Below are positions 1 to 6,498 of a stretch of DNA of 64,000 nt, in pieces. The notes below the pieces were generated by a model. It did not search any database. It saw nothing but the letters and a program-made list of their open reading frames with translations, and had not been told where the DNA came from. The position numbers were made by a program, and so were the translations under genes. This DNA is from Lachnospiraceae bacterium (GTDB lineage Bacteria; Bacillota; Clostridia; Lachnospirales; Lachnospiraceae), in the NCBI GenBank assembly GCA_902363835.1, contig CABJBM010000031.1, positions 1 to 64,000 of the forward strand, in the 5' to 3' direction. The first letter of the stretch is position 1; every line of letters begins with the position of its first letter.

Positions 1-2
1 GC

Positions 3-65
3 GGGAAGACCATAGCAGCTAATTCATTCATCGAAATATGGGGCAATTATATTTCACATTTTTAA
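3..65 (+). CDS. 3' end of a phage tail-fibre-like gene (partial)
   Basis: The window opens inside an open frame that ends with TAA at 63-65. The last 20 residues read GKTIAANSFIEIWGNYISHF. They lie directly upstream of tail-end, holin and lysin genes on the same strand, where a tail fibre or receptor-binding protein usually sits. Only the C-terminus is visible, so the function is inferred from position alone. Confidence 0.4.
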   Translation, partial: GKTIAANSFIEIWGNYISHF

Positions 66-72
66 TGATCAT

Positions 73-279
73 TTAAAATGATGTAAGCTGCACTTTTCCG
101 TTGTAGACATTAGCTCCTGTATTAATATTTACGATTCTTACAAATAACCAGCCATTTTCTATGCCCAATAAGATTTTCCAGTCAGCAGCATTATACGCAT
201 ACATAAACTGATTCTTATCAGCCAAAGCACTTTTGTCAGCTTTGTTATTTAAATTGCTATTTAATTTGGTCAGCTTCAT
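73..279 (-). CDS. Possible reverse-strand tail-fibre fragment, 68 aa
   Basis: This short open frame lies opposite to all neighbouring phage genes. Its N-terminus (KLNSNLNNKADKSALADKNQ) has the KAD-type spacing of phage tail-fibre shaft repeats, and the rest is rich in aromatic and beta-strand-forming residues like a fibre tip. There is no good ribosome-binding site before its ATG. A weak hairpin with a T-run (295-315, plus strand) lies between it and the next gene. It may be an alternative fibre end on the opposite strand, a decayed fragment, or chance. Confidence 0.35.
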   Translation of the reverse strand: MKLTKLNSNLNNKADKSALADKNQFMYAYNAADWKILLGIENGWLFVRIVNINTGANVYNGKVQLTSF

Positions 280-357
280 AAAAATCCAAAACTCAGAGCC
301 GAAAGACTCTTTTTATATATAAGAAACTATTATTTCAATCAGAAAGGAGTCCCTATC

Positions 358-756
358 ATGGACAAAATTATTTTAAAAGATGGAACTATCGTAGAAATTG
401 AAGAGAGCAGTAACGGAGGAAGCTTCCGGATGCACTTTCTGGATCCGCAGTATTACCTTACTATTCTTGCAAAGCTCACTCAGGACAACTTAAGCGCCTA
501 TCAGGTGCAGACCACTGAAGGCCTCACCAGTGCAAGACCTGAAAATAAGGAGTGCCTGAATCAGACCGTTACTCCGATCTGGACCGATGAAGGCACCCTG
601 GGCGGGCTGGATGTTACTTTTTACATAACTGATATTGATATGCTGGCAAAAGCGGTAAAGAATCTGCAGGCAGGTCAGCAGATGTTGCAATATGGTCAGG
701 ATGTGCAGGATGGGGCAATCGCCGAATTAGCAGGAATGGTGGGAGGTGAGGAATAA
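358..756 (+). CDS. Phage tail-end hypothetical protein, 132 aa
   Basis: The protein is small, acidic and soluble, starting MDKIILKDGTIVEIEESSNG. AGAAAGGAGT stands just before the ATG. It has no signal peptide or membrane segment, and the C-terminal third (about 95-125) is Gln-rich and probably helical. Proteins with this start are common between the tail fibre and the holin in Firmicutes phages, but I know of no assigned function. Its stop codon overlaps the start of the next gene (TAATG), so the two are probably translationally coupled. Confidence 0.7.
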   Translation: MDKIILKDGTIVEIEESSNGGSFRMHFLDPQYYLTILAKLTQDNLSAYQVQTTEGLTSARPENKECLNQTVTPIWTDEGTLGGLDVTFYITDIDMLAKAVKNLQAGQQMLQYGQDVQDGAIAELAGMVGGEE

Positions 757-860
757 TGGTAGCTTTTTATTTAATGCGGATAGCATCTGAAAAAATGACG
801 CTGGAAGACGTACCGCCTAAGTGGCGTGATGAAGTGGCCGCAAAATTAGAGGAAGAGTGA
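756..860 (+). CDS. CD1375-like small phage protein, 34 aa
   Basis: The frame starts at an ATG overlapping the previous stop and encodes MVAFYLMRIASEKMTLEDVP followed by PKWRDEVAAKLEEE. The pattern (hydrophobic start, then a T-x-x-D-V-P-x-x-x-R-x-x-V motif and an acidic tail) matches the tiny CD1375-type proteins found between tail and holin genes of clostridial phages. Their role is not known; a part in tail or host-recognition assembly is only a guess from position. GGAGGTGAGG upstream serves as ribosome-binding site. Confidence 0.65.
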   Translation: MVAFYLMRIASEKMTLEDVPPKWRDEVAAKLEEE

Positions 861-871
861 GGAATATGAGA

Positions 872-1324
872 ATGGATAAGGTAAAGGCTTTTTTTATTAC
901 AGCATTTAGTGTGGTGTTTAACTGGTTGGGTATTCTAGCATTCCCGTTATTGATTTTACTTGGTTGCAATCTCTTTGATTATTATACCGGGTGGGGAGCT
1001 GCGCCTAAGCGTAATCCAGACGATGAGAAACCAATTAAAAGCTATAAATCAATTAGGGGGATATACAAAAAGGTGTGTATGTACATATTAGTAATTCTCG
1101 GCTGGTTTGTAGATGTTCTTGTGGAATCAACTTTAACGCAATTGATTCCAGTAACGATCCCTCCAGTATTTGCCATAACAATCACCTGCTGGCTGATTTT
1201 CAACGAGATCATAAGCATACTGGAAAATATGGATGATATGGGGGTGGAGATACCACCTTTTTTACTGCCGATCCTTAAGAAGATGAAGGGTCAGATTGAA
1301 GAAAAAGCAGATTCAGAATCATAA
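872..1324 (+). CDS. Phage holin (toxin-secretion/lysis holin family), 150 aa
   Basis: This inner-membrane pore-former would release the endolysin encoded next to it. Three or four hydrophobic segments are visible, at about residues 5-30, 66-85 and 91-112. The loop between the first two carries the family-typical DYYTGWGAAPKRNPDDEKP stretch, with Lys/Ser residues leading into a GIYKK motif. This fits the phage_holin_4 group. The chosen ATG (872) is 8 nt after a GAGG; a GTG at 857 and an ATG at 866 are in frame but badly placed. The charged C-terminus (EEKADSES) is typical of holins. Confidence 0.85.
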   Translation: MDKVKAFFITAFSVVFNWLGILAFPLLILLGCNLFDYYTGWGAAPKRNPDDEKPIKSYKSIRGIYKKVCMYILVILGWFVDVLVESTLTQLIPVTIPPVFAITITCWLIFNEIISILENMDDMGVEIPPFLLPILKKMKGQIEEKADSES

Positions 1325-1343
1325 CCGTTGCGACCGTCGCAAC

Positions 1344-1367
1344 AAGTTGTAACATCACAACTTTTTT
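1344..1367 (+). terminator. Hairpin terminator after the holin gene
   Basis: AAGTTGT, a 6-nt loop and ACAACTT form a perfect 7-bp stem running into six Ts. Just upstream at 1327-1343 is another perfect inverted repeat (GTTGCGAC/GTCGCAAC). Confidence 0.7.
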
Positions 1368-1368
1368 A

Positions 1369-1393
1369 GGCCTGGGGATTCCTGGGCCTTTTT
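1369..1393 (+). terminator. Second hairpin before the endolysin gene
   Basis: GGCCTGGG and CCTGGGCC pair over 8 bp with two G-T wobbles around a GATT loop, followed by TTTTT. It lies only 5 nt before the endolysin ribosome-binding site. Together with the preceding hairpin it may limit read-through from the holin into the lysin. Confidence 0.65.
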
Positions 1394-1407
1394 GATTGGA
1401 GGAAAAT

Positions 1408-2250
1408 ATGCAGATCAATAAATTACTTACCCCTTATAACCACAATACAGCCACTGTAAACCGTATCAAGTACATTGTGATCCATTATGTAGGGGCTTTG
1501 GGCGGAGCAGAAGCGAATTGCAAATATTATGCATCCGGGTATATCGGTGCTAGCGCTCATTATTATGTTGGCTTTGACGGCGAGATTTGGCAGTCCGTTG
1601 AAGATAAGAATATCGCCTGGCATTGCGGAGCCAAGGCGTACAAGCACCCGGAGTGTAGGAACGATAACAGCCTGGGCATTGAAATGTGTGTCCGGAATAA
1701 GGGCAGCCTGGCATCAGACTCCAGAGCCTGGTATTTTGAAGATGCCACGGTGCAGGCGGCTATTACTCTGACCAAGGAGCTGATGGCAAAGTATAATATT
1801 CCTGCAGATCGTGTGATCCGGCACTATGATGTGACAGGGAAGATCTGCCCGAACCCTTATGTTTATAATCACACACAGCACACCTGGAAGGCGTTTAAGG
1901 CTGCGCTGGTGACAGCTCCGGACAAGAAATCCGGCTGGCACCAGGAGGACGGTGGCTGGCGATTCTACAATGGTGATACAGGACTCCCGGTTCGTAACAG
2001 CTGGCACAAGGATCCTGATGACAAATGGTACTGGTTTGATGGAGCCGGCCTGATGGTTACAAATAAGTGGTATCAGTACAAGAGGGACTGGTATTATCTT
2101 AATGCAGATGGCGTCATGCTCAAGGGGACTCTGATCGTGGAATCCGGAAAGGTTTTCTGTCTGGACATTGAAGGCAAAATGGTTGTGGAGCCAGTGACAC
2201 TCACTCCTGATCAGGATGGAGCGCTGCAGTATCCGGGGCTGACTGAATAG
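1408..2250 (+). CDS. Prophage N-acetylmuramoyl-L-alanine amidase (endolysin) with wall-binding repeats, 280 aa
   Basis: The enzyme cleaves the amide bond between muramic acid and the stem peptide at the end of phage growth. Residues about 15-150 are an Amidase_2 (PGRP-like) domain: a first zinc-ligand histidine in IVIHYVG, the conserved WHCGA and NDNSLGIEM stretches, and the second metal site in RHYDVTGKICPNP. Residues about 175-260 contain aromatic GW-type choline/glucan-binding repeats (GWRFYNGDTG, KWYWFDGAG, DWYYLNADG). There is no signal peptide, consistent with holin-dependent release. The start is the ATG with GGAGG 6 nt upstream; an in-frame TTG at 1396 precedes that site and is unlikely. 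Confidence 0.93.
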   Translation: MQINKLLTPYNHNTATVNRIKYIVIHYVGALGGAEANCKYYASGYIGASAHYYVGFDGEIWQSVEDKNIAWHCGAKAYKHPECRNDNSLGIEMCVRNKGSLASDSRAWYFEDATVQAAITLTKELMAKYNIPADRVIRHYDVTGKICPNPYVYNHTQHTWKAFKAALVTAPDKKSGWHQEDGGWRFYNGDTGLPVRNSWHKDPDDKWYWFDGAGLMVTNKWYQYKRDWYYLNADGVMLKGTLIVESGKVFCLDIEGKMVVEPVTLTPDQDGALQYPGLTE

Positions 2251-2389
2251 GATCCCAAAGGAATTTGTAAGATATTATTAATAGTACAGTCTTAAGTTGG
2301 AACATATAATTATACTGGCAGGTACAAACTGCTGGCAATCGTGTATAGGATGGTAGGCCTCGATTCTACATAGAGTGGAGGTGTTGCTC

Positions 2390-2476
2390 ATGAAGTATTT
2401 TGACTTTAAGGACTTAATGTCTTTTGGCATGTTCTTTCTGGCACTGCTGACATTCGTCTTAATGACGTGTCGCTAA
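2390..2476 (+). CDS. Small holin-like toxin (TxpA/Hol_Tox-like), 28 aa
   Basis: This frame encodes MKYFDFKDLMSFGMFFLALL plus TFVLMTCR, a single hydrophobic helix with a short polar start. The SFGMF-LALLTF core matches the putative holin-like toxins of Firmicutes, membrane-damaging peptides of type I toxin-antitoxin systems such as TxpA/RatA. GGAGG lies 8 nt upstream of the ATG. The location at the end of a prophage lysis module and the strong shared terminator behind it both fit. A role in prophage maintenance is inferred, not shown. Confidence 0.75.
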   Translation: MKYFDFKDLMSFGMFFLALLTFVLMTCR

Positions 2477-2481
2477 ATACA

Positions 2482-2522
2482 AAAAACCTTCCCTGTACTT
2501 TGGCCGGTTGGGAAGGTTTTTG
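2482..2522. terminator. Bidirectional terminator behind the toxin
   Basis: AAAACCTTCCC and GGGAAGGTTTTT form an 11-bp stem with A-rich and T-rich flanks on both sides, so it can stop transcription from either direction. Such a shared terminator is the usual meeting point of toxin mRNA and antisense RNA in Fst/TxpA-type loci. Confidence 0.8.
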
Positions 2523-2561
2523 CTTTTCTAATTAGCCAACCACCCTGTGGCGATTGCCTTT
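2482..2561 (-). ncRNA. Candidate antisense antitoxin RNA to the holin-like toxin
   Basis: On the minus strand a promoter-like pair TTGTAA (2591-2596) and TAATAT (2568-2573), spaced 17 bp, points towards the toxin. A transcript from about 2561 would end in the shared hairpin at 2482-2522 and be about 80 nt. It would pair with the 3' end of the toxin mRNA, as RatA does with txpA. No RNA evidence is available; the call rests on architecture. Confidence 0.4.
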
Positions 2562-2821
2562 TTTATTATATTATACTTACTGTAAAAATATTACAAGTAT
2601 AGGAATCTTTAATTAACTAATTGCTGCGGGTGTCCGGTATTCCGGTCTCGCCCATTTCATGAGTGAATTATATCATTTCTGGCTGTGTGATAAAATTTTA
2701 TTTCTGGTCAGAAAACCTTAGTAATATAAGGATTTTCGTGTGATATTTCGTGTGATACTTGTGTGTAAATAAGTGCTTTTTAATGCAAAAAACTGCTTTT
2801 TAGTGCAACTATAAAATAACA
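2523..2821. other. Gene-free prophage boundary with repeated motifs (probable att region)
   Basis: No convincing coding frame is present. Short repeats stand out. TGTGTGATA (near 2684) is followed by two adjacent CGTGTGATA units (about 2737-2757). A 15-bp imperfect direct repeat TGCTTTTTAATGCAA / TGCTTTTTAGTGCAA lies at about 2775-2810. A hairpin CCTTA-gtaata-TAAGG is flanked by A and T runs near 2714-2738. Such repeats beside a tRNA 3' end fit integrase arm-binding sites of an integrated phage, but no integrase is in the window. Confidence 0.4.
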
Positions 2822-2868
2822 AAGACCCCAGTGTTTACAAGGATTTCTTGTATTTACTAGGGCCTTAG
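2822..2868 (-). terminator. Probable terminator of the tRNA unit
   Basis: A long imperfect inverted repeat lies just beyond the 3' end of tRNA-Val (AAGaCCCcAGT...TACAAG, loop GATTT, CTTGTA...ACTaGGGcCTT). On the minus strand it is followed by T-rich sequence. It may equally be part of the phage attachment region. Confidence 0.45.
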
Positions 2869-2873
2869 AATAC

Positions 2874-2947
2874 TGGAAGTAATGGGGCTCGAACCCATGA
2901 CCTTTCGCGTGTGAGGCGAACGCTCGTCCCAGCTGAGCTATACTTCC
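2874..2947 (-). tRNA. tRNA-Val (anticodon CAC)
   Basis: The minus strand folds as a full cloverleaf. The acceptor GGAAGTA pairs with TACTTCC, the D-stem is GCTC/GAGC, the anticodon stem TTCGC/GCGAA encloses the loop CTCACAC, and the T-arm GTTCGAGC loop is normal. Anticodon CAC reads GUG. CCA is not encoded. The 3' end faces the prophage, the usual arrangement for tRNA-targeting integration. Confidence 0.93.
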
Positions 2948-2953
2948 ATTTCA

Positions 2954-3026
2954 TGGAGATAGCGAGACTCGAACTCGTGACCTATGCGTTGCGAACGCAT
3001 CGCTCTCCCAGCTGAGCTATATCCCC
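2954..3026 (-). tRNA. tRNA-Ala (anticodon CGC)
   Basis: The acceptor GGGGATA pairs with TATCTCC (one G-T), the D-arm is the usual AGCTCAGCTGGGAGAGC, and the anticodon stem ATGCG/CGCAT encloses TTCGCAA. Anticodon CGC reads GCG. It lies 6 nt upstream of tRNA-Val on the same strand, so both are probably one transcript. CCA is not encoded. Confidence 0.93.
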
Positions 3027-3117
3027 ATGACTAAATTATAGCACGAAGATTCTGAATTACAAGTATTATTTGCGCAAATAAAACAAGAAATGTTTCAATT
3101 TTTATTCTCATTTTGTC

Positions 3118-4065
3118 CTAAAGAATGATGTTTGACTGATGGCCTTCCATCCAGTTTGTAATATTGTCAAATACGATTTTTGCCCGGGCTTCCATGGATT
3201 GCTCTGAGGCAAAGGCAACGTGGGGCGTGACGATGGTATTCTTGCTTTTAAGAAGGGGATGATCCGGATCAAGAGGAGGTTCTGTCTCAAAGACATCGAT
3301 TCCTGCTCCGGAAAGGTAGCCGGAGTCCAAAGCTTCAGCCAGGGCATTGGAATCCACCACAGGCCCTCTGGCAGCATTGATTAAGTAAGCGCCTTTTTTC
3401 ATCTTTCCAATGGTGTCCCGGTTTATTAAATGGCGTGATTCATCGTTTAAAGGGCAATGGAGGCTTACAATATCAGAGCGGGACAGCAGCTCGTCAAGGG
3501 GCAGGAATTCAATGAAGGAAGGCTCGTTCCCGGTCAGACGGCGTTTGTAACCCAGAACCTTACAGCCAAAAGCAGAACACAGCTCTGCGGTCCTCATGCC
3601 AATAGCACCGGCGCCTATAATTCCCACGGTTTTTCCCATAAGCTCGCAGCCTACCAGGCCATCCTTTGTTTTGCCTTCTCTGCACCGGGCCTCTACTTTA
3701 GGGACGTTGCGAAGAAGAGAGAGGATCAGGCAGATGGTAAGCTCTGCCACGGCTTCGGTGGAATATCCGGCTGCATTGCTGACCTTGATTCCCCTTGATT
3801 TAGCTGCTTCTAAGTCCACGTGGTCAACTCCTGTAAATGCAACATCTATGAATTTTAAATGTTCACAGGCAGATATTACCTGCCCGGACAGGGGCATATT
3901 GGCAATCATGATCACATCTGCCTGTCTGGCCCGTTCAATCTGGACTTCAGGATCAGTATCCTTTGGATAGGCGGCAAAGTGATGACCGGCTTCTTTCAGC
4001 TGCTTTGCATATTCATTTAGAAGGCTGTCCGGGATGCCCAGAGATTCTAATAGTACGATGTTCAT
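3118..4065 (-). CDS. D-isomer-specific 2-hydroxyacid dehydrogenase, 315 aa
   Basis: This NAD(P)-dependent enzyme of the SerA/LdhA-type superfamily interconverts a 2-oxoacid and a D-2-hydroxyacid; the substrate cannot be read from sequence. The Rossmann motif GAGAIGMR lies at about residues 147-154. The catalytic Arg is in NAARGPVVD (about 227), Glu in DVFETEPP (about 256) and His in VTPHVAF (about 276). The chosen ATG has GGAGTG 6 nt upstream; a second in-frame ATG 18 nt earlier lacks a site. The gene lies downstream of a truncated binding-protein copy. Removing the island (see repeats) would place it directly after the intact binding-protein gene. Confidence 0.88.
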   Translation of the reverse strand: MNIVLLESLGIPDSLLNEYAKQLKEAGHHFAAYPKDTDPEVQIERARQADVIMIANMPLSGQVISACEHLKFIDVAFTGVDHVDLEAAKSRGIKVSNAAGYSTEAVAELTICLILSLLRNVPKVEARCREGKTKDGLVGCELMGKTVGIIGAGAIGMRTAELCSAFGCKVLGYKRRLTGNEPSFIEFLPLDELLSRSDIVSLHCPLNDESRHLINRDTIGKMKKGAYLINAARGPVVDSNALAEALDSGYLSGAGIDVFETEPPLDPDHPLLKSKNTIVTPHVAFASEQSMEARAKIVFDNITNWMEGHQSNIIL

Positions 4066-4083
4066 AAGTATCACTCCAATCAT

Positions 4084-4131
4084 AATAAGAATTGCAGGGC
4101 CGCAGTTAAGCGCGGCCCTGCAATTCTTATT
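4084..4131. terminator. Perfect 20-bp inverted repeat, terminator-like
   Basis: AATAAGAATTGCAGGGCCGC at 4084-4103 is exactly complementary to 4112-4131, with an 8-nt loop. It sits between the binding-protein stub and the dehydrogenase start. It is probably the original terminator of the binding-protein gene, although dehydrogenase transcription would then need its own promoter. Confidence 0.6.
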
Positions 4132-4145
4132 ATAGCACTGATTAA

Positions 4146-4372
4146 AAGATTAAAAAAGATGGGAATTATTTTGCTGCCTTTTCTGAATAAACCGTGGTCA
4201 CAAGGGTTTCATAAGGTACCCGTTCCGTTAACTGCCCTGATTCTTCCAAAATGTTTTCCAGAAGCTCAAAGCTCTCTTTCTCAAATACCGTATCCCCTTT
4301 CCAGGTATCCTGTGCCTTATACCGTTCAATAATAGTGGCAATCGTATCTACGTCTGTTTCTTTGAACCGGGG
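4146..4372. repeat. Left copy of a ~227-bp direct repeat flanking the xylan island
   Basis: This block matches 16222-16447 with only three substitutions and one A-run indel, about 98% identity. Both copies are in the same orientation and cover the 3' end of a substrate-binding-protein gene plus a few bases beyond its stop. Homology ends abruptly at about 4372. The copies bracket the 11.8-kb carbohydrate island. Confidence 0.9.
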
Positions 4373-4378
4373 ATGCAT
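4166..4378 (-). pseudogene. 3' stub of an ABC substrate-binding-protein gene
   Basis: The encoded 69 residues from PRFKETDVDT to the C-terminal YSEKAAK are almost the same as the last residues of the complete lipoprotein at 16241-17248. The first ~265 codons, including the signal peptide, are missing, and no ribosome-binding site precedes the accidental ATG. It is a non-functional remnant left by duplication or island insertion. Confidence 0.88.
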
Positions 4379-4431
4379 TATGATACGATTGCAATTAATT
4401 TAAGATGGTATGTAACTTTTTTAATTCTATT

Positions 4432-5523
4432 TTATCCTGCTATCTCAGCAAGTCTCTTGATAATGGGCAGATGCTGTGTACACAGCTTTTCGCATTTACC
4501 GCATTTGATGCAGGTTCCTGCGGAGTCTTTTGATATCTGCCAATGACCTTTCAGCCGCTCAAACATATCATTTCCCAGCAGCTTCATGTTGTAGGCATCC
4601 ATGAATTTAGGAATATCAATGTCTTTTGGACAGTGCTTGCAGTATGCGCAGCCGGTGCAGAGATCGTTGATGATCATGCCTTTGTTTTCGTATTCCTCAT
4701 AGATTTCAGCAGCCGGGCGTTCCACTAAGTTTTCCACGGCTTTCACGGCATCGTCTACGTGGTCTTTTGTGGTGCAGCCTGCGAGAGTGATTGTTATCTC
4801 TTTATGGGATGCCACAAAGTTTAAGGCGGACTGTGCTACAGTAAGGTCTGTTCCTTCTGCCAGATAGCGGAATGTGTCCGGGTTTCCCGGTATAAGACCG
4901 CCTCCAAGAGGATTCATAACTACAACGCCCATGCCGTTGTCATAGGCGGCCTTGATGCCTGTCTGGCGGAAGCGGTAGTTAAGCGCATTGTAACCAATGA
5001 GCATTCCCTTAAACAGATTTGAAGCTACGGCAGCCTCCAACTCATTGCCCTGCATATGGGACGAAAACACAATATTGCGGATCAGTCCTTCTGATTTGGC
5101 TTTCTCAAAAAATGAGTAAAGAATTTCCACCTGTTTGGAAAAAGAATCCAGATTCAATATGCACCACAGATGATAAAAGTCCAGATAATCCACTTTCAGC
5201 CGGCTTAAAGTCGTTTCAAGTCTCCTGCGGAAATCTGCTTCTGTGTAGTCGCCGCCTACAGTTCCCAGGTTGGTCTTTGAGGAAATATAGTAACTGTCCC
5301 TGGGAAGCTGAGAAAGGGCTATGCCTGTAATGGTCTCGCTTTTGTCATCGCAGTAAAAAGGAGCAGTGTCAAAGTAGTTGATGCCTTTTTCATGGGCATA
5401 CAGGGCAACTTCCGCACATTTTTCGAAATTGCCTGATTTGACATCATCTGAGTCATATCTCATACAGCCCATGCCAATGGCAGAGACCTTCATATCCGTG
5501 TTTCCATACTGCTTATAATACAT
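4432..5523 (-). CDS. Aldo/keto reductase with C-terminal ferredoxin-type domain, 363 aa
   Basis: Residues about 1-270 are an AKR TIM barrel: GMGCMRYDS near the start, catalytic Asp and Tyr region FDTAPFYCDD, and HLWCIL at the active-site His position. Residues about 285-363 hold two Cys clusters, CTGCAYCKHCP and CIKCGKCEKLC, of the 4Fe-4S ferredoxin type. Such two-part AKRs are common in Clostridia and probably draw electrons from ferredoxin. GGAGG lies upstream of the ATG. It is the last gene of a minus-strand set with the epimerase and AraC genes inside the island; a role in reducing a sugar-derived aldehyde or ketone is likely but unproven. Confidence 0.88.
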   Translation of the reverse strand: MYYKQYGNTDMKVSAIGMGCMRYDSDDVKSGNFEKCAEVALYAHEKGINYFDTAPFYCDDKSETITGIALSQLPRDSYYISSKTNLGTVGGDYTEADFRRRLETTLSRLKVDYLDFYHLWCILNLDSFSKQVEILYSFFEKAKSEGLIRNIVFSSHMQGNELEAAVASNLFKGMLIGYNALNYRFRQTGIKAAYDNGMGVVVMNPLGGGLIPGNPDTFRYLAEGTDLTVAQSALNFVASHKEITITLAGCTTKDHVDDAVKAVENLVERPAAEIYEEYENKGMIINDLCTGCAYCKHCPKDIDIPKFMDAYNMKLLGNDMFERLKGHWQISKDSAGTCIKCGKCEKLCTQHLPIIKRLAEIAG

Positions 5524-5560
5524 ATCATACCTCCAGGATTTATTGTGGGTTCAGAATGAT

Positions 5561-6484
5561 TTAAAGATAACCAAGTGATTTTAAGTGTATTTTTAATCCC
5601 GTTTCCAGGGGAGTATCCGGCAGACGCACTCCCGCCTCCCTTAAGGCAGACAGGTCATAGATCCGATGACACAGATGTCCGCTGTACTCCGGATGTTTTT
5701 CAAAATATCCTGTCAGCGGTATCTCCTTTATGTTTACTTCCCTGCCAAGCAGCTGTCCGATGATTTCATAATATCTTCGGTTTTCCACTGCCTTTGGCCC
5801 TCCGATACAGAAAATATGGTTATGGGTGCCTTTTTTGTCCACACAGTCCAGCATGGAGTTAGCCAGATCGTCCACAAATACCGGCTGGGTGAGATAAATC
5901 CCGCCGCCTACGAGGGATATGGGCTCCTGATCCAGAATGAGCTGGGGCAATTCCTTCTGCCTGCTGTGCTCCGGGTAGCATCCTATGAGAAAACCAGGTC
6001 CGTAGATATGGCCGGGGCGGAATAGTGTGACCTTTAAGGAGGAGGCATGGAAGCTGTCCATAAAAACATGTTCCATACGGCGTTTATTGCCTGCATAGGT
6101 GAGTGCCTCTGGTTCGCCTTCTTCCTCTATAAAGTATCCGTCTTCTTTCTGCGGCGTGTCTTTTCTGAGGGGATCATACACAGAATCCGTGGAAATCACT
6201 ACCAGACGGTTCGTCACTCCGGGAAATACATGTAAGTCCTGTATGGCGTGTCTTTCATTCATGCATATGCAGTCAAAGACAATGTCCCAGGTGGTATCCG
6301 CCTCTAAAATTGTTTTCCGGAAATTCTCAGTGTCATTTCTGTCGGCCTTTAAAAGATGGATCCCTTGGCCTAATGGACGCTGCCCTCTGGTAACTGCCCA
6401 GACCTCATATTCTTCTTTTGCCAGTACTGCAAGGCGACCGCTCAGCCCTCCGCTTCCTCCGATGATGAGCGCTTTCTTTTTCAT
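5561..6484 (-). CDS. NAD-dependent epimerase/dehydratase family protein, 307 aa
   Basis: The N-terminal Rossmann motif is GGSGGLSGR (residues 9-17) and an SDR-type active site is visible: STDSVYDP for the Ser region and YAGNK (about 131-135) for Tyr-x-x-x-Lys. The PGHIYGPG stretch after it is typical of extended SDRs acting on nucleotide sugars or free uronates. The length is normal. It lies 14 nt downstream of the AraC regulator gene and 37 nt before the aldo/keto reductase, in one probable operon. Substrate unknown; a glucuronate- or xylose-related step would suit the island. Confidence 0.8.
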   Translation of the reverse strand: MKKKALIIGGSGGLSGRLAVLAKEEYEVWAVTRGQRPLGQGIHLLKADRNDTENFRKTILEADTTWDIVFDCICMNERHAIQDLHVFPGVTNRLVVISTDSVYDPLRKDTPQKEDGYFIEEEGEPEALTYAGNKRRMEHVFMDSFHASSLKVTLFRPGHIYGPGFLIGCYPEHSRQKELPQLILDQEPISLVGGGIYLTQPVFVDDLANSMLDCVDKKGTHNHIFCIGGPKAVENRRYYEIIGQLLGREVNIKEIPLTGYFEKHPEYSGHLCHRIYDLSALREAGVRLPDTPLETGLKIHLKSLGYL

Positions 6485-6498
6485 TCCAACCCTCCTCC

